From: Spirosoma sordidisoli | GTDB lineage: Bacteria > Bacteroidota > Bacteroidia > Cytophagales > Spirosomataceae | DNA: 64,000 nucleotides | Assembly: GCF_004138325.1 (NCBI RefSeq) | Contig: NZ_SBLB01000001.1 | Span: 1,249,855-1,313,854, forward strand | Direction: 5' to 3' | In this document: in pieces, positions 1-8,275 of the stretch | How positions within the stretch are numbered: the stretch's first letter is position 1 | Layout of the letters: each line of letters begins with the position of its first letter | The notes under the pieces: generated by a model | Told to the model about the DNA's origin: nothing | Seen by the model: the letters and a program-made list of their open reading frames with translations, nothing else | The model's database searches: none | Position numbers and translations under genes: made by a program

Positions 1-13
1 ACAACCCAACAGA

Positions 14-655
14 ATGCCGTCAACAATTAGCGACTTACGGAAAGAATATACGCTTAACGGTTTGGATGTAGACGATGTTTCATCTGATCCACTGACTCAA
101 TTCCGACTTTGGTTCGATGCAGCCCTAGGTTCGGGGGTTCCGGAGCCGAACGCCATGCACGTCAGCACCATCACCGCCGACGGCCGACCAGACGGTCGTA
201 TTGTGTTGCTCAAAGATATATCAGCGGGCGGATTTGTCTTCTACACCAACTACGAAAGCCGCAAAGGACGCGACCTGACCGAACGGCCGGTGGCCGCTCT
301 GACCTTCTTCTACCCCGAGCTGGAACGCCAGATCCGGATCGAGGGCCACGTGGAGAAAGTAAGCGCTGCCGAGTCAGACGCGTACTTTGCCAGCCGGCCG
401 CGAGGTAGCCAGATCGGGGCCTGGGTATCAAACCAGAGTTCGGTCATTACCGATCGCGACACCCTCGAAAAGCGGCAACAGAAGCTCGAAGCCCAGTTTG
501 CCGGTCAGCCTATTCCGCGACCGCCCCACTGGGGTGGCTTTCGGGTGATTCCAGACCAGATTGAGTTCTGGCAGGGGCGACCCAGCCGTTTGCACGACCG
601 CATCCGATACCGGAAAGACGGACAGGACTGGCTTATCGACCGGCTTTCTCCCTAG
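14..655 (+). CDS. pdxH: Pyridoxamine 5'-phosphate oxidase
   Basis: This cytoplasmic FMN enzyme oxidises pyridoxamine or pyridoxine 5'-phosphate to pyridoxal 5'-phosphate, the last step of vitamin B6 synthesis and salvage. The 213-residue length is normal for the family. The N-terminal half has the split-barrel flavin fold with the RIVLLKDI strand and FYTNYESRKG segment that bind FMN phosphate. The middle carries SRPRGSQIGAWVSNQSS, and the C-terminal signature region WGGFRVIPDQIEFWQGRPSRLHDR (given here only as its key residues: W, G, F, P, E, F, W, R, H, R) is intact near residues 175-198. The ATG is 13 bases from the window edge, so the upstream context is unseen. A strong terminator follows, so it probably ends its own transcript. 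Confidence 0.96.
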   Translation: MPSTISDLRKEYTLNGLDVDDVSSDPLTQFRLWFDAALGSGVPEPNAMHVSTITADGRPDGRIVLLKDISAGGFVFYTNYESRKGRDLTERPVAALTFFYPELERQIRIEGHVEKVSAAESDAYFASRPRGSQIGAWVSNQSSVITDRDTLEKRQQKLEAQFAGQPIPRPPHWGGFRVIPDQIEFWQGRPSRLHDRIRYRKDGQDWLIDRLSP

Positions 656-679
656 AACTTGTTAAACCGATTTTTTTGA

Positions 680-717
680 GGTTGCCGGATGAGCTAATGC
701 TGATCCGGCAACCTTTT
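680..717 (+). terminator. Rho-independent terminator after pdxH
   Basis: An 11-bp perfect stem (GGTTGCCGGAT at 680-690 pairing with ATCCGGCAACC at 703-713), a 12-nt loop and a TTTT tail. The rest of the 656-955 gap holds no convincing gene, only C-rich sequence and the promoter described next. Confidence 0.85.
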
Positions 718-890
718 GTGTTTTCGGGCCCCCTCTCCTCCTCAACTGCCAGCCTGATGGCAGCCCCCCCGCTGTCGGAAGCTCCTATCGCCTGGCCACA
801 GCCCCCCTTTCGCCAACGGATGGTTTGCCGATATATACTACTGAAAGCAGGCGTTTAAAGCCTATTTTATTGAGCTATTTGGGGATAAAA

Positions 891-922
891 TTGTGCTATT
901 ATGCTAAGTTACTATATATTTG
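891..922 (+). promoter_or_regulatory. Candidate Bacteroidota promoter for the zinc-ribbon/HTH gene
   Basis: A perfect TAnnTTTG -7 box (TATATTTG, 915-922) lies in an AT-rich patch 33 bases before the next ATG. A possible -33 TTG is at 891-893, with a 21-base spacer. The TAnnTTTG box is the known primary sigma-factor signature of the phylum; its use here is inferred. Confidence 0.5.
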
Positions 923-955
923 GTAATTTGATAGCGATAATCCTGCCCACCACCC

Positions 956-1375
956 ATGACTGCGTCTCGTTGCCCCAAATGTAATAGCGCTCAGCTAGTT
1001 AGAAACGGCATTCTCAACCATCGGCAACGGTACCGATGCAAGCACTGCGCCTATAATTTCACCGTCGACAAGGTGGGTAAAGGCATTAACAGTTACTACG
1101 TTATCAAGGCGTTGCAGCTATACATCGAGGGGGTCAGCTTCCGGGAGATTGAGCGGCTGCTGGGCGTCAGTCATGTATCGGTCATGAACTGGGTCAAGAA
1201 ATACCAGGTGAAAGCCCCCCAGAACCGGCTCTACCACCCAACCTACAAGATACTGAACCACAAAGAGTTGTCAGAATTTTTCAGCAGTCGCGAAAACGTA
1301 CAGGGCGCGGGTATGATCGTTACCGAATTAGGCGATAAATTTATGATTATCCGCTGGGAACGGTTTCGAGACTGA
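956..1375 (+). CDS. Stand-alone transposase-like zinc-ribbon/helix-turn-helix protein
   Basis: This 139-residue protein resembles the DNA-binding part of IS1/InsA-type transposases but lacks a catalytic DDE domain. Residues 6-31 form a four-cysteine zinc ribbon (CPKC...CKHC). Residues about 58-83 look like a helix-turn-helix (SFREIERLLGVSHVSVMNWV). The last ~50 residues (HKELSEFFSSRENV to RWERFRD) do not resemble a transposase catalytic core. No terminal inverted repeats or partner ORF were seen, so this is not an intact insertion sequence. I infer a domesticated DNA-binding protein, possibly a regulator of the transport genes 100 bases downstream on the same strand. A remnant transposase is the alternative. 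Confidence 0.75.
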   Translation: MTASRCPKCNSAQLVRNGILNHRQRYRCKHCAYNFTVDKVGKGINSYYVIKALQLYIEGVSFREIERLLGVSHVSVMNWVKKYQVKAPQNRLYHPTYKILNHKELSEFFSSRENVQGAGMIVTELGDKFMIIRWERFRD

Positions 1376-1479
1376 CCATCGCTAGCAATTGACCGTATCT
1401 ATTCCGAAGGTTTCGCAGGTCTTGCAGAAAGAGACAGTTTTGATCCGGCAACGAACGCCGATCCGAACTTGTCTTACCC

Positions 1480-2892
1480 ATGAAACATAGCTTACACCTA
1501 CTTGTACTTGCGCTGCTGCTCAGCGGGCCATGTCAACAACAAAGTATGGCTCAGGGCTCATCCGATTATGGAGCCGGGCTCAAGTTTAACCTGAATCCGG
1601 AAGGGACCAAATACGCCCGAATTCTTATGTGGAACCAAATGTGGTTCAGATCCATGCAGATGAATCCAGGTACGTCAGTAAACGGGGTTCCGACGGAGAA
1701 CCTGACGGATATAGGCGCCCGGCGGCTTCGGATACTTGCCTACGCCCAGATTTCGCCCCGTTATCTGATTCTGACCCATGTAGGTATCAACAACCAGACG
1801 TTCATAAACGGCGGAGCCGCCGGAAGCAGCGGTACGGGTGGGTACGGCCAGGGCAAAAAGCCAGGCCTGTTTTTCCACGATGTCTGGAACGAATACGCCG
1901 TTGTACCCAGCGGGAAAGATGCAGCCGGAGTGGTTCGAAAGAATACGCTCTACCTGGGCGCCGGGCTGCACTACTGGCACGGTATATCCCGTATGACATC
2001 GGCCAGCACGCTGAACTTCCTGGCGGTCGACGCCCCGATATTCAACTGGCCGCTGATCGAAAATTCGGATCAGTTTGCCCGGCTGTTCGGTATCTATGCC
2101 AAAGGCAAACTGGGTAAGCTGGAGTACCGCCTGAACTACAACAAACCCTTCGCTACCAACCAGACGCCCCCGCTGAGCGGCACGACCGTAACGCCCGATG
2201 TAGCCGTTGATAATAATGGCGTCAGTAAAATGTCCTATGGTGGCTACTTCGAGTATCAGTTTCTGGATCAGGAAGCCAACGTCCTGCCCTTCAAGGTGGG
2301 CTCTTACGTAGGAACCAAGCGCGTATTCAACATTGGCGCGGGTTTTTACCGACAGCCCGAAGCAACACGCTCTATGAACAACGGCAAATTAAACGCCCAC
2401 GATATCGACCTTTTTTCGGTGGATGTCTTCGCGGATATGCCAATCGGGAAAAAGGAAAAAAACATGGCCATTACCACCTACAGCGTTCTTTACAGGTATG
2501 ATTTTGGTCCTAACTACCTGCGAAATCTGGGCATCATGAATCCCGGCGCGGCCGACGCTTCTTTTGAAGGAAAACGCGCGCTGGCCGGTCCGGGAAATGC
2601 GCGCCCGCTGGTCGGTACGGGAACGATCTGGTATACCCAGGCAGGGTTGCTTTTACCCAAAACCACCGAGAAACCCGTCATGCGGATACAGCCTTATGCA
2701 GCCTACACGCTCAAGAACCTGGAAGCGCTCGGAAAATCGGGTAATTATTACGACCTGGGCTGCAATTTTTATCTGGACGGCCACCATGCCAAGATTACCC
2801 CACAGTGGTCGGTACGTCCTGTCTACACCGACAAAAATACCATCAGCGGTACTCGGGGTGAGTTTATCCTGCAGGCCCAGGTTTATCTCTAA
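1480..2892 (+). CDS. Outer-membrane porin
   Basis: A predicted beta-barrel porin of 470 residues. An N-terminal signal peptide ends near the SMAQ-G site at about residues 23-26. The rest alternates polar and hydrophobic residues with many aromatic girdle positions, and the chain ends in the hydrophobic strand FILQAQVYL, typical of barrel C-termini. The gene lies 33 bases before an MHS-type transporter, so the pair would move a small solute across both membranes. Context with acs suggests a carboxylate such as acetate, but substrate selectivity cannot be read from the sequence. Confidence 0.82.
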   Translation: MKHSLHLLVLALLLSGPCQQQSMAQGSSDYGAGLKFNLNPEGTKYARILMWNQMWFRSMQMNPGTSVNGVPTENLTDIGARRLRILAYAQISPRYLILTHVGINNQTFINGGAAGSSGTGGYGQGKKPGLFFHDVWNEYAVVPSGKDAAGVVRKNTLYLGAGLHYWHGISRMTSASTLNFLAVDAPIFNWPLIENSDQFARLFGIYAKGKLGKLEYRLNYNKPFATNQTPPLSGTTVTPDVAVDNNGVSKMSYGGYFEYQFLDQEANVLPFKVGSYVGTKRVFNIGAGFYRQPEATRSMNNGKLNAHDIDLFSVDVFADMPIGKKEKNMAITTYSVLYRYDFGPNYLRNLGIMNPGAADASFEGKRALAGPGNARPLVGTGTIWYTQAGLLLPKTTEKPVMRIQPYAAYTLKNLEALGKSGNYYDLGCNFYLDGHHAKITPQWSVRPVYTDKNTISGTRGEFILQAQVYL

Positions 2893-2925
2893 TTCTTCAC
2901 CTAGTCCATTAACCTTGTTTCATTC

Positions 2926-4512
2926 ATGATTACAGAACCCAAGGCCAAACCAGCCACTAACATCCGTTCGCTGATCAGCGTCATCGGAGCCTCTTCCGTC
3001 GGAACGCTCATCGAATGGTACGATTTCTACATATTCGGGTCGCTGGCGACGGTACTGGCCACCAAGTTTTTTCCGGAAGGCAACTCAACGGCGGCCTTTC
3101 TCTCTACGCTGGCCACCTTTGCCGCCGGTTTCGTTGTTCGTCCGTTCGGCGCGCTGTTTTTCGGGCGGCTCGGCGATCTGATTGGCCGGAAATATACCTT
3201 CATGGTCACGCTGCTGCTGATGGGCGGAGCTACGTTTGCCATTGGCCTGATTCCGAGCTACGAAACCATTGGCTTCCTGGCTCCGCTGCTGGTGCTGATC
3301 CTGCGCCTGTTGCAGGGCCTGGCGCTGGGTGGCGAATACGGAGGGGCCGCTACCTACGTAGCCGAACACTCACCCAAAAGCGAGCGGGGCTTCTGGACCT
3401 CCTGGATTCAGACCACCGCCACCATTGGTCTGTTCGTTTCGCTGCTGGTGATCATGCTCACGCGGCTATCGATGTCTAAAGAAGCCTTCAACGATTGGGG
3501 CTGGCGGGTGCCGTTTCTGGTGTCGATCCTGATGGTGCTTATTTCGTACGTCATCCGGAAAAACATGAGTGAGTCGCCCCTGTTCGCCAAAGTGAAAGCG
3601 GAGGGGAAAACGTCGGCCAGTCCGCTGAAAGAAAGTTTCGGCAACCGGTACAACTTCAAATTCGTTCTGCTGGCGCTGTTCGGGGCCACCATGGGGCAGG
3701 GCGTAGTCTGGTATACGGGCCAGTTTTACGCCATGAGTTTTATTCAGAAAATCTGTAACGTAGAAGCAATGCAGGCCGATGGGCTGATGACCATAGCCCT
3801 GCTGATGGGTACGCCTTTCTTCGTGCTGTTCGGCTGGCTCTCGGATAAAATCGGCCGGAAAAGCATCATGCTGGCCGGTATGCTGGTCGCCATCCTATCG
3901 TATCGAACCATCTACGAGAAGATGTACCAGACCACCAACCTGAGTAACAAAACCGAAGTGGCCGGTGCTGCCCGAATCGACTCGGTAACCGCCCCGAACC
4001 CTAAAGAAGCCGGTGGATTCATTACGACCAAAACCATCGCCAAAGCGTATACCGACGGCACCACCTACGAGGAGGTAATCAAAACAAAAATTGCAGCTAC
4101 GCCCGCGGCCGAGGCTCCCAAGCCGGAAATCAGGAAGACCGTCACCATCAATGATGCTGACAAATGGACGCTGATCTGGCTGGTTTTCATTCAGGTGATT
4201 TTTGTAACAATGGTGTACGGCCCCATCGCGGCTTTCCTGGTTGAGATGTTCCCGACCAAGATCCGGTACACGTCCATGTCGTTACCCTACCACATCGGGA
4301 ACGGGGTTTTTGGCGGACTGCTGCCGGCCGTAGCGACCTATCTGGCCACCAAGGCTAAAGATGCCAACACGGCCGCGGAAGCCGCCGGAGCCGCCCTGCC
4401 CAACGCAGCTCCCTATCTGGAAGGACTCTGGTACCCGATCGGGGTGGCCGCTGTCAGTTTCGTCATTGGCCTGCTGTACATCGACAACAAAAACCGGACA
4501 ACCCACGACTAA
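2926..4512 (+). CDS. MHS-family (metabolite:H+ symporter) major facilitator transporter
   Basis: An inner-membrane secondary transporter of 528 residues with about 12 membrane segments. The N-terminus has GTLIEWYDFYIFG, typical of the MHS branch (ProP, KgtP, ShiA relatives). The major-facilitator loop signatures GRLGDLIGRK (after TM2) and GWLSDKIGRK (mid-protein) are intact. At about residues 325-410 a long polar, Ala/Pro/Lys-rich segment separates two membrane helices; MHS members often have an extended loop here, but this one is long. It sits between the porin and a small membrane protein in an apparent operon reaching toward acs. Proton-coupled uptake of a mono- or dicarboxylate is inferred; acetate is the favoured guess. 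Confidence 0.88.
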   Translation: MITEPKAKPATNIRSLISVIGASSVGTLIEWYDFYIFGSLATVLATKFFPEGNSTAAFLSTLATFAAGFVVRPFGALFFGRLGDLIGRKYTFMVTLLLMGGATFAIGLIPSYETIGFLAPLLVLILRLLQGLALGGEYGGAATYVAEHSPKSERGFWTSWIQTTATIGLFVSLLVIMLTRLSMSKEAFNDWGWRVPFLVSILMVLISYVIRKNMSESPLFAKVKAEGKTSASPLKESFGNRYNFKFVLLALFGATMGQGVVWYTGQFYAMSFIQKICNVEAMQADGLMTIALLMGTPFFVLFGWLSDKIGRKSIMLAGMLVAILSYRTIYEKMYQTTNLSNKTEVAGAARIDSVTAPNPKEAGGFITTKTIAKAYTDGTTYEEVIKTKIAATPAAEAPKPEIRKTVTINDADKWTLIWLVFIQVIFVTMVYGPIAAFLVEMFPTKIRYTSMSLPYHIGNGVFGGLLPAVATYLATKAKDANTAAEAAGAALPNAAPYLEGLWYPIGVAAVSFVIGLLYIDNKNRTTHD

Positions 4513-4541
4513 TTCATTCTAACCTGTAGACATTTTGTTCC

Positions 4542-4769
4542 ATGAACGCAATCAAAAAATACGCTGGCATTGTCTGGCTGGCGCTGGCGGCTGTTGTCGG
4601 CTACTACGGCCTTACCCAGTTCGGTCTGCCCAAACTGACGAGCGGCAAAACCGAAGACCTGGTTTTTGGCATCATCATTCTGTTCGTACTGTTGCCCATT
4701 ATCGTGGGTGGACTGGTCCGGTTTGGCCTCTACGCGCTCCAGGGCGAGTATGACGATGAAGTCAGCTAG
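4542..4769 (+). CDS. Small two-helix membrane protein (resembles DUF6814)
   Basis: A 75-residue protein with two hydrophobic helices (about residues 9-25 and 41-65) and an acidic tail ending YDDEVS. It begins 29 bases after the transporter stop, so it is probably co-transcribed. Small proteins of this type often follow MFS transporters in Bacteroidota; my family assignment is from memory. Its position echoes that of the DUF485 protein YjcH beside ActP and Acs in enterobacteria, suggesting an accessory role in carboxylate uptake, which is inference. Confidence 0.75.
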   Translation: MNAIKKYAGIVWLALAAVVGYYGLTQFGLPKLTSGKTEDLVFGIIILFVLLPIIVGGLVRFGLYALQGEYDDEVS

Positions 4770-4798
4770 GCCACACCCGTTGTAAATAAAGTGGCAGA

Positions 4799-4831
4799 GC
4801 AGTACCGCTGGCCCGAGACCAGCGGTACTGC
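4799..4831 (+). terminator. Perfect 13-bp hairpin between transporter and sensor genes
   Basis: GCAGTACCGCTGG (4799-4811) pairs perfectly with CCAGCGGTACTGC (4819-4831) across a 7-nt loop. No T-run follows, so it may be a weak terminator, a 3'-end stabiliser or an attenuator that lowers sensor expression relative to the transport genes. Confidence 0.55.
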
Positions 4832-4878
4832 CCGAGACCGGCTGTTGATCTGTAGCTATCCCGTAACTGACCTTCCAT

Positions 4879-5091
4879 ATGAAAACCCGGCGACTACTGT
4901 TGCTAAGCATCGTGTTTATGCTGCTTTTCAACGAGCCATTCCTGTCGATCGTTAACGTACCTGACCTGACGGGTGGGTTGCCTGGCAGCTATGCCTACGT
5001 GCTGGTGGTATGGGCCGCTCTGATTGTATCGCTGGTGATCTGCCTGCACGGCAACCACAACGCTGACGATTCATTCCATCCCGATGAATAG
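4879..5091 (+). CDS. Small membrane protein overlapping the sensor kinase gene
   Basis: A 70-residue protein with two hydrophobic stretches (about residues 5-26 and 38-57) and an Asp/His-rich tail. I do not recognise the family. Its 3' end overlaps the start of the downstream sensor kinase by 8 bases, which implies translational coupling and supports it as a real gene. A role as an accessory subunit of the symporter-like sensor is plausible but unproven. Confidence 0.65.
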   Translation: MKTRRLLLLSIVFMLLFNEPFLSIVNVPDLTGGLPGSYAYVLVVWAALIVSLVICLHGNHNADDSFHPDE

Positions 5092-7786
5092 CCTCACGCT
5101 CATCGTCTGCTCGCTGCTCTACCTGAGTCTGCTCTTTCTGATTGCCTACTGGGCCGAACACCGCACGCATACCCGCCGGAGTCTGGTGAATAACCCGTAT
5201 GTCTATTCGTTATCGCTGGCCGTTTACTGCACGGCCTGGACGTTCTACGGCAGTGTAGGCCGGGCCGTATCGCACGGGATGCAGTTTCTGACGGTTTATA
5301 TTGGCCCAACGCTCGCGGCTCCGCTCTGGTGGCTCATCCTCCGGAAAATCATTCGCATCTGCAAAGCCCAGCGCATTACCAGCATTGCGGACTTCATTTC
5401 GGCCCGGTATGGCAAAAATCGGGGGCTGGGCGTTTTCGTGACGGGTCTGTGTGTAGCCGGTATCATCCCCTACATCTCTATCCAGATCAAAGCCATAGCG
5501 ACCAGTTTTTCGGTATTATCGGGCCAGGCGGGTAACGCATCGGAAGGCTTGTTTCTGGGCGACCAGGCCTTTTATATCACACTGGTTCTGACCATTTTCA
5601 CGATCCTGTTTGGCGCCCGTACCCTCGAAGCGACCGAGCGGCACGAGGGCCTGGTCACGGCCGTTGCGTTCGAGTCGCTCGTGAAGCTGGTCGCTTTCGT
5701 AGCGGTTGGTCTGTTTGTCACCTTCGGGCTGTTCAATGGCCCGACGGATATTTTTCAGCAGGCCCGGGCCATACCCGCGCTGCGCCAGCAGTTCACGTTC
5801 GGGCCGGGCCATACGTCGGGCGACTGGTTCTGGAATATCTTATTGTCGATGGTGGCCGTTCTGTTCCTGCCGCGCCAGTTTCAGGTTGCCGTAGTAGAAA
5901 ATACCAGCGAGAAGCACCTCGACAAAGCCATCTGGCTGTTTCCGCTGTACCTGTTCGTCATCAATATTTTTGTGTTGCCGCTGGCCTTTGGGGGCCATAT
6001 TCTGCTGGGCGACCTCCCCATCGACGCCGACAACTACGTACTGGCCCTGCCGGTGCAGTACGGCCGCGAAGGCCTGGCCCTGCTGGCTTACATCGGCGGA
6101 TTTTCGGCGGCCACGAGCATGATCATTGTCGAAACGATTGCGCTCAGCGTCATGGTCAGCAACAACGTCGTGATGCCTTTTCTGGTGAGCCGTTCCAACT
6201 GGCAGAACCGGTTTGGCGCGGTGTCGAGTACGTTTGTCATCAACATCCGGCGGCTCACGATTGTCCTGTTTCTGGTCCTGGCGTATATATACTACCGAAC
6301 GGTGTCGCAGCAGTTCTCGCTGGTATCGGTTGGGCTGATTTCGTTCGCGGCTGTCGCTCAGTTTACGCCGGCCATCATTGGCGGTATTTTCTGGAAAGAA
6401 GGCAATCGGGCGGGGGCGCGGCTGGGTCTGTATGCCGGTACCGCTATGTGGTTTTACACGCTGATTCTGCCTACGCTCGTACCCGGGCTGCTTCCACCTA
6501 CGCTACTGACCGAGGGGCCCTGGGGGATTGGTTTTTTACGCCCGCAGAACCTGTTCGGACAAACCGACCTGGAGCCGCTGGCCCAGGGAATTTTCTGGTC
6601 CCTGCTGGTCAATGTGCTGGGGTATCTGTGGGGATCGATCAACCGGCCGCAAAGCGCGCTGGAGCACAACCAGGCGGTTCTCTTCGTCGATATTTTCCGG
6701 CTTTCGCGCTCCGACGAGAGTTCCGTAGTCTGGAAAGGGAAAGTAGTCGTGTCGGAACTACAGCGGCTGCTCACCACCTTTTTCGGAGCCGACTGGGCCA
6801 ATCGCGTTATTGAGCGGTATACCAGCCGACATGCACCCGCCACCCCGACCTCCTACGCCGACGCCCGGCTGGTTACCTACTGCGAGAAACTGCTGGCGGG
6901 CGCTATTGGAACAGCCTCGGCCCGTACGCTCGTAGCCTCCATTGCGAAGGAAGAAACTATTTCGGTCGATGAAGTGATTCGTATTCTCAAGACCTCGCAG
7001 GAGCTGCTTTCGGTCAACAGGGAGCTCAAACGAAAGTCGACGGAACTGGAACAGATGGCTCAGCAACTCAGCGAAGCCAACGAACGCCTGCAGGCAGCCG
7101 ACCTCAACAAAGCCGAGTTTCTGTCGACCATCACGCATGAGGTTCGTACGCCCATCACGTCGGTGCGGGCACTGGCCGAGATTCTGTACGACACGCCCGA
7201 TATGAACGATCACTCCCGCCAGCAGTTTCTGGGAACGATTATCCGCGAGTCCGAACGGCTTACCCGACTCATCAACCAGGTGCTGGATCTGGAGCGATTC
7301 GAATCGGGGCGGTTACAGCTACAGCTGGAGCCGGTCCTGTTGCGCGATATCGTACGCCAGGCCATCGATACCATACAGCAGCTGATTCGCGAAAAAAACA
7401 TCAGCATCACGGTACAGCACGACATTCCGCCCACCCCCGTTCGGGCCGACCACGATCGGCTGATGCAGGTATTCATCAACCTGCTCTCGAACGCGGTCAA
7501 GTTTTGTGAACCTAACCAGGGCCGAATTGCCGTACTAACATCAGCCGATGGTCCCAACCTGATCGTGAGTATAACCGATAACGGCGTGGGCATCGACCCG
7601 GCCTATCACGAGCTGATTTTCGACAAGTTTTACCAGCTCCACCACAAAACCCGCGACAAACCGACGGGTAGCGGACTGGGCCTGGCGATTTCCCGGAAAA
7701 TTGCCGAATTACATGGCGGCAGCATTCGGGTGGAGAGTCAATTGGGACAAGGTGCTACCTTTACCGTACGTATACCCGTTGACTAG
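5084..7786 (+). CDS. Sodium:solute symporter-like sensor histidine kinase (CrbS/CbrA type)
   Basis: A 900-residue hybrid. Residues ~1-480 form an SLC5-type transporter domain with about 12-13 helices. A linker follows (about 500-640; the known relatives carry a STAC domain here) and then a coiled coil. The histidine kinase core has the H box FLSTITHEVRTP (phospho-acceptor His near residue 685), N box NLLSNAVKF (~798), G1 DNGVGID (~832) and G2 GSGLGLAIS (~863). CrbS in Vibrio and Pseudomonas controls acs and the acetate switch, and CbrA relatives sense carbon supply. The neighbouring receiver and acs genes make an acetate or carboxylate sensor the best reading. Unlike some relatives it has no attached receiver domain. 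Confidence 0.92.
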   Translation: MNSLTLIVCSLLYLSLLFLIAYWAEHRTHTRRSLVNNPYVYSLSLAVYCTAWTFYGSVGRAVSHGMQFLTVYIGPTLAAPLWWLILRKIIRICKAQRITSIADFISARYGKNRGLGVFVTGLCVAGIIPYISIQIKAIATSFSVLSGQAGNASEGLFLGDQAFYITLVLTIFTILFGARTLEATERHEGLVTAVAFESLVKLVAFVAVGLFVTFGLFNGPTDIFQQARAIPALRQQFTFGPGHTSGDWFWNILLSMVAVLFLPRQFQVAVVENTSEKHLDKAIWLFPLYLFVINIFVLPLAFGGHILLGDLPIDADNYVLALPVQYGREGLALLAYIGGFSAATSMIIVETIALSVMVSNNVVMPFLVSRSNWQNRFGAVSSTFVINIRRLTIVLFLVLAYIYYRTVSQQFSLVSVGLISFAAVAQFTPAIIGGIFWKEGNRAGARLGLYAGTAMWFYTLILPTLVPGLLPPTLLTEGPWGIGFLRPQNLFGQTDLEPLAQGIFWSLLVNVLGYLWGSINRPQSALEHNQAVLFVDIFRLSRSDESSVVWKGKVVVSELQRLLTTFFGADWANRVIERYTSRHAPATPTSYADARLVTYCEKLLAGAIGTASARTLVASIAKEETISVDEVIRILKTSQELLSVNRELKRKSTELEQMAQQLSEANERLQAADLNKAEFLSTITHEVRTPITSVRALAEILYDTPDMNDHSRQQFLGTIIRESERLTRLINQVLDLERFESGRLQLQLEPVLLRDIVRQAIDTIQQLIREKNISITVQHDIPPTPVRADHDRLMQVFINLLSNAVKFCEPNQGRIAVLTSADGPNLIVSITDNGVGIDPAYHELIFDKFYQLHHKTRDKPTGSGLGLAISRKIAELHGGSIRVESQLGQGATFTVRIPVD

Positions 7787-7806
7787 CCATCCGATCACTG
7801 ATCTCT

Positions 7807-8178
7807 ATGCTTACCGTAGTAATTGCCGACGACGAACCAAACATTCTGCTCTCGCTCGAATTCCTGATGAAGAAAGAAGGACACCGGGTCTTTATTGCCC
7901 GCGACGGGGCCGAAGCCCAGGAACTGATCGACGCCGAAAAACCGGACCTGCTCCTGCTCGACGTCATGATGCCCAAAATGAATGGTCATGAACTCTGCCG
8001 GTACGTACGGGCGCAACCCGATCTGAACCATGCGAAAGTAATTTTTCTGAGTGCCAGAAGTAAAGAAGCCGATGTGCAGGCCGGTTACGAGGCCGGCGCT
8101 AACCTGTACATACCCAAGCCTTTTTCGACCCGCGACCTCGTCAGCCGGATTAATCAGCTAATGAAACCGGTCGGGTAA
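7807..8178 (+). CDS. Receiver-only response regulator
   Basis: A 123-residue CheY-like protein made only of a receiver domain. The acidic pocket (D8, D9), phospho-acceptor D52 in LLLLDVMMPKMNG and the conserved K104 in YIPKPF are all present. It starts 20 bases after the kinase stop and is surely its partner. There is no DNA-binding output domain, whereas the CrbR partner of CrbS is a LuxR-type regulator. The signal must therefore pass to another protein or be used in a phosphorelay, which leaves the output of this system open. Confidence 0.93.
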   Translation: MLTVVIADDEPNILLSLEFLMKKEGHRVFIARDGAEAQELIDAEKPDLLLLDVMMPKMNGHELCRYVRAQPDLNHAKVIFLSARSKEADVQAGYEAGANLYIPKPFSTRDLVSRINQLMKPVG

Positions 8179-8214
8179 GTAGGTAGCTATCTATACCAAC
8201 TTAGCAAATAAATT

Positions 8215-8232
8215 ACCGGCCAAAACGCCGGT
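8215..8232 (+). promoter_or_regulatory. Short hairpin in the acs leader
   Basis: ACCGGC (8215-8220) pairs with GCCGGT (8227-8232) across a 6-nt loop, about 43 bases before the acs ATG. The 97-base gap between the response regulator and acs otherwise shows no clear promoter box. It could be a weak attenuator or processing site. Confidence 0.35.
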
Positions 8233-8275
8233 GTCATTTACTTTTACTCTCTCATTTACCTTTTGCCCTTCAACT

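Noticed and set aside
676..858. A 60-codon frame downstream of pdxH
   Set aside because: It begins inside the terminator stem and reads through C-rich DNA; no recognisable protein pattern.
8231..8275. GTG start for acs 45 bases upstream
   Set aside because: It lies within a hairpin arm and would add a low-complexity leader; the ATG at 8276 begins the conserved N-terminus.
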